A stretch of DNA of 64,000 nt from Nostoc edaphicum CCNP1411 (GTDB taxonomy: Bacteria; Cyanobacteriota; Cyanobacteriia; Cyanobacteriales; Nostocaceae), in assembly GCF_014023275.1 (NCBI RefSeq), contig NZ_CP054698.1, positions 1,426,001 to 1,490,000 on the forward strand, written 5' to 3'. Positions 47,407 through 56,178 of the stretch are shown here, piece by piece (within the stretch, counting starts at the first letter, position 1; each line of letters begins with the position of its first letter). The position numbers and the translations under genes were made by a program. The notes beneath the pieces were generated by a model. The model saw only the letters and a list, made by a program, of their open reading frames with translations. It made no database searches and had not been told where the DNA came from.

Positions 47407-47802
47407 TCACCCTGGTTCTTGGCGCTTGAACTTCAGCTTAATCGCTCCTTTACTCCCAGCTTTGACACCACTGCCAATTAATTTAACTTCCCCATCTGCA
47501 CTAATTTCTACCGATAGCTCAATTTCATCTAGCTGCATCTTGGAGTTGACTTTTGCTTGCTGTTCGGCTTGACTAAATAAACTTCCCACGAGTTTGAGAA
47601 AGTGAGTCATATTTTGCTCTAATGTTTGAGCACTAACCTTAACGGCATCTCCTACCCCTTTGCTACCAGTGCTTTCCCTGATAGTTTCCTCTCCCCAACT
47701 GCGTGTATTAGTACTCCCGCCTTTAGCACCGTCAGGAATCGATATTTGCGGCACTTCATCGGTAACAATCCAAATGCCGTCGTCTTGGGGTATTTCTGAC
47801 AT
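47407..47802 (-). CDS. Small protease-associated protein (Pepco/Trypco-like)
   Basis: 131 residues. The first ~60 are low-complexity and probably disordered. The C-terminal ~45 (DEIELSVEISADGEVKLIGSG, then KAGSKGAIKLKFKR) look like the small beta domain that occurs beside bacterial caspases and trypsins, described by Aravind's group as Pepco/Trypco; I match it from memory. The stop codon is 1 nt before the caspase-FGE start, so translational coupling is likely. It may gate the protease or link it to a target. Confidence 0.65.
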   Translation of the reverse strand: MSEIPQDDGIWIVTDEVPQISIPDGAKGGSTNTRSWGEETIRESTGSKGVGDAVKVSAQTLEQNMTHFLKLVGSLFSQAEQQAKVNSKMQLDEIELSVEISADGEVKLIGSGVKAGSKGAIKLKFKRQEPG

Positions 47803-48125
47803 ATTACTTTAAATATTTAGATTAAATTGTCCCACAAATATAGATACAACGGTAGAGACAGCGATTCCGATTCCTAAGAAATTTTACTGAGCATTTTGGA
47901 CATTGCACTCAAATTATCTCAGATTGGGTGCGATGTCTACGACGGGCTTTGCCTACGCTTTCTCTAAGTAGTCCAATCAAAAATCTGAATATCTGTAATC
48001 CAGTCTTAAAGGATGTTTGAAAAGTCATGATTGATGTATCAAATATTTTTTACCCCACCCTAACCCTTTTCAAACAACCTCTTAGTGGGACTTCAATAAA
48101 AATTATGTCTAAATGAAGCCCAAAC
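47803..48125. other. Spacer with two dispersed repeats
   Basis: It holds the second copy of the 30-bp repeat (47930-47959) and the mini-element at 48011-48079. A gene-free region upstream of the caspase pair's promoter. Confidence 0.5.
48011..48079. repeat. 69-bp mini-element with GGATGTTTGAAAAG ends
   Basis: GGATGTTTGAAAAG (48011-48024) and CTTTTCAAACAACC (48066-48079) are inverted copies (13 of 14). Single ends occur at 45051, and relatives with GGATGTTTTAAA near 16587 and 49386. Confidence 0.6.
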
Positions 48126-49079
48126 TCACGATGCTTGCTGCATTTGAGCATAGGCTTCATAAACACCCTTCACGTTGTACCAGTTGAGGAAAATTCGAGC
48201 AATTTCTAAAGCTAATTGCGGTTTACCTAAATTAATTAGCCATTGCAACAACGGAGCCATTGTCCGTTCATTTAACGCACCATTAAGTGACAAAATTCCC
48301 CAAAGTAAGCGATGCAGCCAAGTCATTTGAATCATCATTCTTACTTCCCATGTGGGATGTTTTTGATAAAATAAAACTCCCATGCGTCCGCGTTGAATTT
48401 CTTGGTCAATCAATCGGGGAATTTGCTCTAAGTTAAATGCTGGATGCCAGTGATAGCCGACGGCTTCTGGACATTTAATTAGTGTCAAACCTAATTTTTT
48501 CAGCCGCACACCTAATTCTAAATCTTCCCAGCCATAGAGTTGAAAGGTGGTATCAAAAAGTCCGGCATTCTCTAACCAATACTTAGGAATCGCTACATTT
48601 CCCGTAGCAAAAAAGGCTGCTGAAAAATCTGTGACTTTGTAGGGTTCAGCCGTTGGATTGTTGAAATTGCAAGTATTAATAACTGCACCGTAAGTGAAAA
48701 AGCGATCGCTCCCTAATTTCTCTTTCCCCTCCACTAGCGCGTTACCATGAGCTTGCAGGAAATTCTTCAGCACCACTAAATCACTATCAATAAAGATAAT
48801 TGTGTCTCCCAGTGCCTGTTCTACTCCCAAATTCCGGGCCGCAGCTGGGCCAGCATGATCTTGTTGAAACCAGCGCACATGAGGAAACTCCTCTTTGTGT
48901 GCAGCCAACCACTCCAATGTGCCATCAGTAGAACCATCATCTACCAAAACAATCTCGTAATCAGTAACCGAACTTGGCTTACTCAACTCCTGCACCTCTA
49001 AGGCGCGGAGGCACTTTTCTAAAATCGGTTGGCGATTATAAGTCGGTATCACAACGCTGAAAAACACAGTCTCACCCAC
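48126..49079 (-). CDS. Family 2 glycosyltransferase
   Basis: 317 residues. The GT-A fold is seen in FFSVVIPTYNRQPILEKCL, IVLVDDGSTDGTLEWL and the AGPAAARNLGVEQALGDTIIFIDSDLVVL block, where DSD is the DxD-type metal site. The C-terminal half has the acceptor-side YGWEDLELGVRLKKLG motif. No membrane helices, so it is cytoplasmic or peripheral, probably making an exported polysaccharide or glycolipid. It is upstream of the caspase pair but more than 320 bp away and not obviously linked. Confidence 0.88.
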   Translation of the reverse strand: MGETVFFSVVIPTYNRQPILEKCLRALEVQELSKPSSVTDYEIVLVDDGSTDGTLEWLAAHKEEFPHVRWFQQDHAGPAAARNLGVEQALGDTIIFIDSDLVVLKNFLQAHGNALVEGKEKLGSDRFFTYGAVINTCNFNNPTAEPYKVTDFSAAFFATGNVAIPKYWLENAGLFDTTFQLYGWEDLELGVRLKKLGLTLIKCPEAVGYHWHPAFNLEQIPRLIDQEIQRGRMGVLFYQKHPTWEVRMMIQMTWLHRLLWGILSLNGALNERTMAPLLQWLINLGKPQLALEIARIFLNWYNVKGVYEAYAQMQQAS

Positions 49080-49817
49080 AACACTATTTATCCATCTCCA
49101 GGATAGGACAGATGGGGCGCTGACACTGTTCCTTAGCTGATTTGAGTTAAGGAAATAGCAAGGGGCTGATAATTTTTAGTTAATCAACATATAATCTCAG
49201 CTTAATTATTATGAACTAAGCTAACCAATCAATTAATTATATTTATTCATAAAAACCAAGTAATTCAGAGTTAATTAGTCATTGGTCGCTAGATTTTGGT
49301 ACATATCCCGTCCATTATGGGCGGAAAAACTTTGTCTTTCATCGGACTAATTTAAACCATGTTGAAGAGTGCGTGTGGTATGTCGGAGGATGTTTTAAAC
49401 GTCCTCTGCGAAAAATTATCGCGGCAAATTTGTTTCACCTGACATCTTGCACTATTTTTAATAACTCTATTTTCGTAGCTTGACGATTATTGATCACAAA
49501 ATCGTGATTTTTTAGTGAAAAATATGTTTTTCATCAAAAAAAGTTGTTGATAAATTTAAATTAATCAATATATAACCTGACGTTAATACTTAGTACTTAA
49601 GTTAAAGAAAACATGATTATTTTAGTCTGCGTAAGCAGTATCAGCCAGTCTTGATTTGTTATTCACTGCTATTTATTGGCTGTTAAAAATGTGTCAAATC
49701 TCAATAAATATCTAGGTAATTGATGTAAGTATGTAGAGTTTTTCTTTACCAAATTACTCATCTTATTGAGAGATGAACTGAATAGCAATCTCGTAAGCCT
49801 TAAATGGAGAACAAAGA
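49080..49817. promoter_or_regulatory. Upstream region of the PhoX-like gene
   Basis: 738 bp without a gene. It has GGAGGATGTTTTAAACGTCC (49386-49405), a short palindrome, and an AT-rich section around 49570-49606 in which TATAACCT, GTTAATACT and TACTTAAGT follow at about 11-bp steps. This could be a weak SphR/PhoB (Pho) box, but the match is poor. Confidence 0.3.
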
Positions 49818-51980
49818 ATGAAAGGACGCTTTCACCCTAAAAACAATTTGACCCTCAACCCATCCGGTAACGAGTCAATTCGTGATGTGATTGACCGCGT
49901 TAGTTTGAGTCGGCGGCGGTTCATCATGACGGCTGTGGGTACATCAGTGCTAACTGTTCTGGGTGATGTTTCCATCGGTGGCTTTCTTCAAAGTGTTGAT
50001 GCAGCGCCGATTCCCAAGGGAACTGGATTTGCTGGCATAGGCTTCAAGAGCATTCCACCGAATCTACTCAACCCAGCTACAGGATTTCTGGAAAAGGATC
50101 TTGTCAGTGTTCCTGAAGGTTATACAGCTAAAGTGCTGATTGCTTGGGGAGATCCGATCGCACCTGGTGGCCCAACTTGGCTACCAGATGCCTCCCAAGA
50201 TGCCGCTGCTCAAGAAAAGCAGTTTGGTATGCACAATGATGGGATGCACTACTTCCCTTTACAGCCAGGGAATGTTGTTGGTCGGACAGTAAGTTCACAA
50301 GCAAGATCATTAAGAGGCTTTTTAAATCAGCCCATCAATACTGGTCTGCTGTGCGTCAACCATGAGTACACCCAGGAATCAATTTTGCATCCCGATGGTT
50401 TGGATGTAGTCACAATTGCCAAGGTACGGAAGTCTCAGGCTGCTCATGGCGTGTCTGTTGTAGAAATTTCCAAAAACGGCAATGAGTGGACTTTTAATCG
50501 CAATTCGTCTTATGGTCGCCGCATTACCGGCAACACCGAGATGCGAGTATCGGGGCCTGCGGCTGGCAATGCATTGTTGAAGTCGAAAAAGTTTAACATT
50601 ACGCCAACTGGTTCTGTTGACACTGGCACACTCAACGATGGCTATACCGCTTATGGCACACTCAACAACTGCGCCAACGGCTACACACCTTGGGGCACTT
50701 ACTTGACCTGTGAGGAGAACTGGAACGGCTACTTTGCTAACCCTACAGGGGATGTAGCTGCAATTCCAGGCATCGAAAAGTCTGATATCCTGGCAGGACA
50801 GAATCGCTACGGCGTTTCAACATCATCTAGCTATCGCTGGCCGGAAGTTGATCCACGCTTCGATGCCAGCACCAACCCACTCGAACCCCATTTATTCGGC
50901 TGGGTAGTTGAGATTGATCCCTACAATCCGCAAAGCAAACCAGTCAAGCGTACTGCCCTTGGTCGGTTCAAGCACGAGAGCGCTCAAGTTGTTGTTGACG
51001 ACAATAACCGTGTTGCTTTCTATCAGGGTGATGACGAGCGCAACGAATATATCTACAAGTTCGTTTGTGCCCAACCTTTAAATCCCGGAAATCCTGCTGC
51101 TAACCGCGATTTGCTCGACAACGGTGTTCTGTACGTTGCTAAATTCAATGACAACGGTACTGGTAAGTGGATTCCTTTGATCTATGGTCAGAATGGTTTG
51201 ACACCAGAGAATGGTTTCAGAAGCCAAGCGGAAGTACTCATTAAAACAAGACAAGCTGGTGATAGAGTCGGTGCAACCATGATGGATCGCCCAGAATGGG
51301 TAGCTGTACGTCCTCGGATTGGTGGATATAAAGAGATTGAAGTCTATTGCACACTGACTAATAATACTCGTCGTGGCACAACTCCAGTTTCCTCCAACCA
51401 GCCAGATGGCACAACAGCAGCAGGCGGTGCGCGTCCTGCCGTAAATGCTTCCAACCCACGTCCTGACAACCGTTACGGTCATATCATTCGCTGGCGCGAA
51501 GATGGACGCAGCGTTACAGCAACTACCTTCAAATGGGATATTTTCTTTGAAGCTGGCGACAAAACCAGACCTGAACCAAATCTTCAGGGCAACATTAAAG
51601 GTGACGACTTAAGTTCACCAGATGGTCTATGGTTTGACGACTTTGGCCGCCTCTGGGTTCAGACTGACCATGCAGGCGATGGTCGCGGTGACTTGACAAA
51701 CATTGGTAGCAACACTATGTCATGTGCTGACCCCAACACCAAACAAGTTAGACGCTTCCTAACAAGCCCTACAGATTGTGAGGTAACTGGTGTGATCACT
51801 ACACCCGATGGCAAAGCGATGTTTGTTAACATCCAGCACCCAGGTGATGGTGGGACTACCTCGAATCCCACGTTAGTGAGCAATTGGCCTAACAGTCAAG
51901 GTTATGGCCCATCAGGTCGCCCACGTTCATCAACGGTAGTAATTACTCGTAATGACGGTGGTGTTATTGGTGGTCTATAA
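49818..51980 (+). CDS. PhoX-like (DUF839) alkaline phosphatase, Tat-exported
   Basis: 720 residues. The Tat signal is SLSRRRFIMTAVG (Arg-Arg-Arg at 32-34) with a following hydrophobic stretch and a cut near DAAPIPKG. The rest is the DUF839/PhoX fold: CVNHEYTQESILHPDG, GTYLTCEENWNGYF, GWVVEIDPYNPQSKPVKRTALGRF, KHESAQVV, VAFYQGDDERNEYIYKFV and the DGLWFDDFGRLWVQTDHAG region. PhoX is a Ca/Fe phosphomonoesterase. It is likely part of phosphate scavenging with the PhoA-like gene 4 kb on. GGAGAA before the ATG supports the start. Confidence 0.9.
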   Translation: MKGRFHPKNNLTLNPSGNESIRDVIDRVSLSRRRFIMTAVGTSVLTVLGDVSIGGFLQSVDAAPIPKGTGFAGIGFKSIPPNLLNPATGFLEKDLVSVPEGYTAKVLIAWGDPIAPGGPTWLPDASQDAAAQEKQFGMHNDGMHYFPLQPGNVVGRTVSSQARSLRGFLNQPINTGLLCVNHEYTQESILHPDGLDVVTIAKVRKSQAAHGVSVVEISKNGNEWTFNRNSSYGRRITGNTEMRVSGPAAGNALLKSKKFNITPTGSVDTGTLNDGYTAYGTLNNCANGYTPWGTYLTCEENWNGYFANPTGDVAAIPGIEKSDILAGQNRYGVSTSSSYRWPEVDPRFDASTNPLEPHLFGWVVEIDPYNPQSKPVKRTALGRFKHESAQVVVDDNNRVAFYQGDDERNEYIYKFVCAQPLNPGNPAANRDLLDNGVLYVAKFNDNGTGKWIPLIYGQNGLTPENGFRSQAEVLIKTRQAGDRVGATMMDRPEWVAVRPRIGGYKEIEVYCTLTNNTRRGTTPVSSNQPDGTTAAGGARPAVNASNPRPDNRYGHIIRWREDGRSVTATTFKWDIFFEAGDKTRPEPNLQGNIKGDDLSSPDGLWFDDFGRLWVQTDHAGDGRGDLTNIGSNTMSCADPNTKQVRRFLTSPTDCEVTGVITTPDGKAMFVNIQHPGDGGTTSNPTLVSNWPNSQGYGPSGRPRSSTVVITRNDGGVIGGL

Positions 51981-52029
51981 AGACGATAGGAATAAATGGC
52001 ACTAAGAAAAGCCTAAAGGCTTGTGTCAT

Positions 52030-52140
52030 CTCGTTCCCAGCCTGGAGGCTGGGAATGTATCTAAAAGAGGCTCTGCCTCTTGTCAAGCTACTGGAGGCGG
52101 AGCCTCACAGAATGGGTTTCCAGCCTCCAGGCTGGGAACC
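52030..52140. repeat. Four-hairpin repeat element, copy C
   Basis: Starts CTCGTTCCCAGCC. Stems: TTCCCAGCC/GGCTGGGAA, AGAGGC/GCCTCT, GAGGC/GCCTC and TTTCCAGCC/GGCTGGGAA. It lies just downstream of the PhoX-like gene. Confidence 0.75.
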
Positions 52141-52173
52141 ATTCAGAGCAAGGGCTGTATCTTAAATAGTTTT

Positions 52174-52223
52174 AAATCACCTTAATTCTTGACCCTAAAC
52201 ACGGGCAAGGATTAAGGTGATTT
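52174..52223. terminator. Long hairpin between copies C and D
   Basis: A ~21-bp stem (one bulge, one mismatch) pairs AAATCACCTTAAT..CTTG..CCC with its complement ending GGTGATTT. It may end the PhoX-like transcript, or that of the convergent PEP-CTERM gene. Confidence 0.5.
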
Positions 52224-52230
52224 ACTTACA

Positions 52231-52324
52231 GGGAATGTATTCCAAGAGGGCTGCTTCCTCTGGTCAAGCCATTGGAGGCCGAGCCTCCAATAATGGTTTC
52301 CCAGTTTTTAGGCTGGGAAACAGT
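52231..52324. repeat. Four-hairpin repeat element, copy D (5' end lost)
   Basis: Stems two to four survive: AGAGG/CCTCT, TTGGAGGC/GCCTCCAA and TTTCCCAG/CTGGGAAA. Hairpin one is missing. Confidence 0.65.
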
Positions 52325-52330
52325 CAAGTA

Positions 52331-52879
52331 TTAACCCACAAATTTTGTTGCTCTCTTCTTACGTTGCATCCACAATCCCATAACAGTAGCAATAGCTGTA
52401 CCACCAACAGCTAACGGTTCGGGTACTTTAGTGTAGCTTACAGTACCTACTTGTGTTGTATTTACTGATTGATCAATCAGATAAAAGTTGTTTCCTCCGA
52501 CATCTGGAGTATTTGGATCACTTCCGATCACAAACTGGTCTGCAACAAAATAGCTTAGTCCTAGAACTTCGCCATTGTTAAAGCTGGCTATAGGAAAACT
52601 GTCGAAATCAATATCATCTGCTTCTGTATAGTTAGTACCTAAGTAGTTGAATGCAACTGCTAATCCATTCTCAACTCCCAATGTCTCAAGACCTGTATTG
52701 GTTAAGGTCGAGTCATCGTATTGAAAAGAGCCGAAATACTGACCGGGATTGTCGCCAGATGTGGCATTCACAGTGAAACCGTAATTAACCAAGGCAGCTT
52801 GCACCGGTTTAGCACCCATAGCAGCAATAGACATGGCAGCTGCAACGGTCGCGATACCAAGATTTTTAGCTAATTTCAT
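52331..52879 (-). CDS. PEP-CTERM surface/exported protein 1
   Basis: 182 residues. A signal peptide (KNLGIATVAAAMSIAAMGAKPVQA) ends at ~28. The mature domain (~30-150) is beta-rich with GQYFGSFQYDD and LGTNYTEADD. The C-terminal PEP-CTERM signal is VPEP (152-155), a hydrophobic helix (~156-171) and RKKR. Sorting should need an exosortase, not in the window. The YTEADD motif is shared with the PEP-CTERM protein at 58316. Convergent with the PhoX-like gene. Confidence 0.85.
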   Translation of the reverse strand: MKLAKNLGIATVAAAMSIAAMGAKPVQAALVNYGFTVNATSGDNPGQYFGSFQYDDSTLTNTGLETLGVENGLAVAFNYLGTNYTEADDIDFDSFPIASFNNGEVLGLSYFVADQFVIGSDPNTPDVGGNNFYLIDQSVNTTQVGTVSYTKVPEPLAVGGTAIATVMGLWMQRKKRATKFVG

Positions 52880-53582
52880 CAGAATATACTCCAGAGTTAA
52901 AAAATCAATAGTCCTGTAATTTCACTTACATAAGCTTTTAACCACTGCGTACAGGTTAAGAAATATCAAACAAAAGATTATTATCGTAAAATCTTTAAGA
53001 TTGTCAGAGATATATAAATTTACTGTGAAGTGATAATTCTACTTATCCACTCAATATAAAAAGGTTTCAAGCCCCTGACTTTAGTCAGTCTTTGTCATTC
53101 CAAAAATTTTTCTCGTCAAATTCTCATAAAATCCGATGAAAATAATTCACCAAATTTGATTGATAGTCAGTGAATATGAAAATTGTAAGCTCATAATCTT
53201 CAAATATTTTTGAAAATTAGTGAAAAGGATTATTATTATCAATATATATTTAGATAACGTATCTTCGCGCATCAAAAAGGTGTTTATTACTTGTATCAGT
53301 AGAAGCTAAAAAGATAATGGTTATCATCATCTACTCTGCTTGAAAAGATGATTGTAAGTTTTGACTACAAATAAAGTTATTGTGCAATCAGCAAGAAATT
53401 ACTAATAGGATATTTGCTGCTTGCTGTTCTTGAAACTGCACGGATCATTCTGCTTTAATTTACAACTTTTAACACAAGCATTACCATTTCTTAAATTAAG
53501 TAAGATAACTTTTTCATAGATTCATATTTTTTCTGGTATTCACATATTTGTGAGTTTAAACGTCATACTAATTGAGCGAATA
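52880..53582. other. Spacer with a Zur-like palindrome
   Basis: No gene. The reverse complement of 53312-53326 reads AGATAATGG.. / TGATAACCATTATCT, close to a Zur box. AT-rich DNA on either side could hold promoters for the minus-strand PEP-CTERM gene and, before the IS insertion, the plus-strand CDF gene. Confidence 0.4.
53312..53326 (+). promoter_or_regulatory. Second Zur-like palindrome
   Basis: GATAA-TGG-TTATC is palindromic. On the opposite strand TGATAACCATTATCT matches TGATAATNATTATCA at 12 of 14 fixed positions. Without the IS it would stand ~285 bp before the CDF start, far for a simple operator. Confidence 0.4.
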
Positions 53583-54770
53583 AGCTGTTACGCAGCTAGA
53601 TTGTATAATATTAGATTAAGTAATTAATTTAGTATCAGCCATCTATGCCAGCAAAAAATCATCTTTCCCAAGAGCAGAAGGAAAGGCTACTAAAAACGCT
53701 AAAAGAGCATGAAAATCCCTACGTAAGAGAAAAGATTCTGATTTTATTATTAATGAATGATGGAAAAACTTATCAAGAGATTAGTAAGTTTTTAGATATT
53801 GCATATCCAACAGTAGCATATTGGGCAGTTCACGGCGATCCAGATAACCTAGAAAGTTTTTTAGATGGAAGAAGAGAAGGGAACTTCCGCAAAGTTACCA
53901 AAGAATATGAGGATTTATTATTAGAAATAATTGAAAAAGAGCCACTAGAGTATGGGTATGAATTTGGTCGTTGGACAGCAGCAAGACTAGCTACATACCT
54001 CGAAAAGATAACAGGAATTAAGTTAAGTGGTTCACAAGTTGGGAGAATATTAGAGCGAAAAAAGTACGTTTACCTTTGGGCAAAATACAGCCTAGAGGAC
54101 AAACAGAATCCTGAAATGCGTAAGGCATTTAAAGAAAAATTGTCAGAATACTTAAGAATAACAAAGGAAGCCCCAGAGCGTTTACAGGTATGGTTTTGGG
54201 ATGAGAGTGGATTTAGTTTAAGAGTGATAAGAAGAAAAAACTGGGGTAAGAAAGGTACAAGGAAACAAATCACAGGTCAAAGAAGAAGAGGAAGAGTAAA
54301 TATTATGGGAGGGTTACGTTATCACGACAAGAAGAGAATGAATTTTGTGATTAAAAAAGGAAATGCCGATGTATTTTATGAGCAGCTTCAATCTTTGAAT
54401 AATTTTCTATTGCAAGAATGGATAGAGCAAGGAAATAGAATTGAGACTTTCAATAAATGTTCTGCGAAAATAGTGATTATCTTAGATAATGCCAGCTTCC
54501 ATAAAAGAAAAGATATTTTAGTTCGTATCAAGGCAGAAATGCCAAATATTATCCTGGAATTTCTACCACCTTATAGTCCAGATTATAATTTGATTGAATT
54601 GGTTTGGCATTCAGCAAAAGAATATATAGCTCATAGATTGTTCGAGTCAGTATCACAGCTAGAAGAGTTGTTAAATAAATTGTTAAATGAAGGAGGTCTT
54701 ATTATTAAATGGGAACGCAAAATTAAAAATAAAGGTAATGCTGTTTATTAAATTTAGCTGCGTAACAGCT
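53583..54770 (+). mobile_element. Complete IS630-type insertion sequence, 1188 bp
   Basis: Inverted ends AGCTGTTACGCAGCTA-GATT and its complement (19 of 20) lie at 53583-53602 and 54751-54770. TA on each side (53581-53582, 54771-54772) is the expected IS630/Tc1 target duplication. One intact transposase gene lies inside. Confidence 0.9.
53645..54751 (+). CDS. IS630-family transposase
   Basis: 368 residues, single frame. An N-terminal helix-turn-helix region (YQEISKFLDIAYPTVAYWAVHGD) and linker are followed by the DDE domain: VWFWDESGFSLRV (first Asp), IVIILDNASFHKRKD (second Asp) and LPPYSPDYNLIELVWHSAK (Glu). All three residues and the LPPYSPDxNxIE box are intact, so it looks active. It is transcribed toward the CDF gene. 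Confidence 0.95.
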   Translation: MPAKNHLSQEQKERLLKTLKEHENPYVREKILILLLMNDGKTYQEISKFLDIAYPTVAYWAVHGDPDNLESFLDGRREGNFRKVTKEYEDLLLEIIEKEPLEYGYEFGRWTAARLATYLEKITGIKLSGSQVGRILERKKYVYLWAKYSLEDKQNPEMRKAFKEKLSEYLRITKEAPERLQVWFWDESGFSLRVIRRKNWGKKGTRKQITGQRRRGRVNIMGGLRYHDKKRMNFVIKKGNADVFYEQLQSLNNFLLQEWIEQGNRIETFNKCSAKIVIILDNASFHKRKDILVRIKAEMPNIILEFLPPYSPDYNLIELVWHSAKEYIAHRLFESVSQLEELLNKLLNEGGLIIKWERKIKNKGNAVY

Positions 54771-54773
54771 TAC

Positions 54774-54779
54774 TATACT
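54774..54779 (+). promoter_or_regulatory. -10-like TATACT between IS end and CDF gene
   Basis: TATACT lies 4 nt outside the IS end and 20 nt before the CDF start codon. Any -35 element would lie in the IS terminal repeat; none matches well. Confidence 0.3.
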
Positions 54780-54799
54780 GTAAAAAGGTTTTTTTAGTA

Positions 54800-55774
54800 A
54801 TGCTTTCACTTCAATGGTGTGGATGTGAAGATGATTCGGTAAAAATATTTAATAATCAGCAAAAAGCCAAAGTTTTGTGGATAACAGTAGGTTTACTTGC
54901 TGTTTTTTTTATTGCTGAGTGGAGTGTGGGCTTATGGAGTAAAAGTTTATCATTACAAGCGGATGCAGGGCATATTCTATCGGATATTACAGCCTTGGCA
55001 ATATCGCTACTTGCTAGTTTTTTAGCACAGCAACCAGCTAAGAAAAAAGCAACCTTTGGAAATCAGCGGATCGAAGTTTTAGCAGCTTTGTTGAATGGAT
55101 TAGGTTTACTTGCGATCGCAACTTTTATCATACAGGAAGCAATTCAACGCTGGCAACATCCAGCAACAATTTTGGGCTTACCAATGTTAGGGATTGCCGT
55201 CTTAGGTTTAATCGTCAATTTGCTCAATATTACTTTGCTTCATCCCCACACTCACAACGATTTAAATCTGCGCGGAGCTTTGCTTCATGTCATTGCTGAT
55301 ACTGCTAGTTCTGTTGGCGTAATTATAGCTGCTTTAGCAGTTCATCTTTGGGATTGGTGGTGGGCAGATGTTGCTATTAGTTTAGTAGTTGCAACTTTTA
55401 CGGGTCTAAGTGCTTTCCCTTTAGTACAAGAAAGTTTAAAGATTTTTTTGGAGTATGCACCGGAATCAATCGACCCTGTTGAGGTGGAAATATCTCTCCA
55501 ATCTTTTCCTGGTGTTGTGCAAGTAGAAAAACTCCACATCTGGACACTTAGCTTAAATAAGGTAATGCTTTGTGCCAATTTGACAGTTGAATGTACAACT
55601 ATCCAAGAACGCGATCGCTTACTCAATAAGTTGGAAAATCACATCCGAAAAACTTTTCAAATTGCTGAGATAACTTTGCAGCTAACCAGCTATAAAAATC
55701 CTTCAATACTACCAAAACATCCTTTATTTAATCAAGATTTAGTTTTAATGTTGTCTGCTAACAAAACACATTAG
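54800..55774 (+). CDS. Cation diffusion facilitator metal exporter
   Basis: 324 residues, six membrane helices. The metal sites are D55/H58-x3-D62 (ADAGHILSD, TM2) and H163-x3-D167 (HVIADTASS, TM5), the H-D set of Zn-type CDFs (CzcD/ZitB). A His-containing loop HPHTHNDL lies before TM5, and a cytoplasmic CTD starts ~210. It exports Zn(II) or similar in exchange for protons. The IS ends 29 bp before the ATG, so its native promoter has been displaced. No Shine-Dalgarno is visible. Confidence 0.9.
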   Translation: MLSLQWCGCEDDSVKIFNNQQKAKVLWITVGLLAVFFIAEWSVGLWSKSLSLQADAGHILSDITALAISLLASFLAQQPAKKKATFGNQRIEVLAALLNGLGLLAIATFIIQEAIQRWQHPATILGLPMLGIAVLGLIVNLLNITLLHPHTHNDLNLRGALLHVIADTASSVGVIIAALAVHLWDWWWADVAISLVVATFTGLSAFPLVQESLKIFLEYAPESIDPVEVEISLQSFPGVVQVEKLHIWTLSLNKVMLCANLTVECTTIQERDRLLNKLENHIRKTFQIAEITLQLTSYKNPSILPKHPLFNQDLVLMLSANKTH

Positions 55775-55899
55775 AACCAGAATATATTCTCTCAATTTTA
55801 TACCGAAATTAATTAAATTAACCTTTAGAAATAATGCTTATTGACATTCATTTTAATTGTCAAAGCATAGCGATCGGCTATTTACTAGGAGGTTTCCTG

Positions 55900-56139
55900 A
55901 TGATGAGTTTCATTCAACAATCCCCAATGATTTCATTACTTAAACAGTACAAGCGCACCTTGGCTTGGTTCATGTCTGGTCTGGTTTTGGCAGTTTTATT
56001 GTTTTTAGGAACATCAAATCAACAACCAGCAACCGCCTCTAATCCAAGTTATGCCGCAGCCCCTAATCAGGTAGATGTGACTGCAACATACTCAGACTTT
56101 GGTGCTAGTCATCTAGAACCAAATTTTTATCAGTATTAA
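55900..56139 (+). CDS. 79-aa secreted protein with a PhoA-like leader
   Basis: The start at 55900 is supported by AGGAGG (55887-55892, 7 nt spacing); an ATG at 55834 is in frame but lacks a site. The leader ISLLKQYKRTLAWFMSGLV resembles that of the alkaline phosphatase 40 bp downstream (ISFLQKYKRFLALTMAGLL), as does the following LLFLG/LLIFG. The mature ~40 residues (NPSYAAAPNQ onward, ending SHLEPNFYQY) have no known domain. It is probably co-transcribed with the phosphatase. A TTAA-rich stretch at 55809-55825 could be a Pho box (weak). Confidence 0.7.
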   Translation: MMSFIQQSPMISLLKQYKRTLAWFMSGLVLAVLLFLGTSNQQPATASNPSYAAAPNQVDVTATYSDFGASHLEPNFYQY

Positions 56140-56178
56140 CGGCTAACACTTGCTCAATTAACTTTAAGGCACACTGCA

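Noticed and set aside
49570..49606. Pho box before the PhoX-like gene
   Set aside because: Spacing is about right but the repeats fit the consensus poorly; kept only as a low-confidence note.
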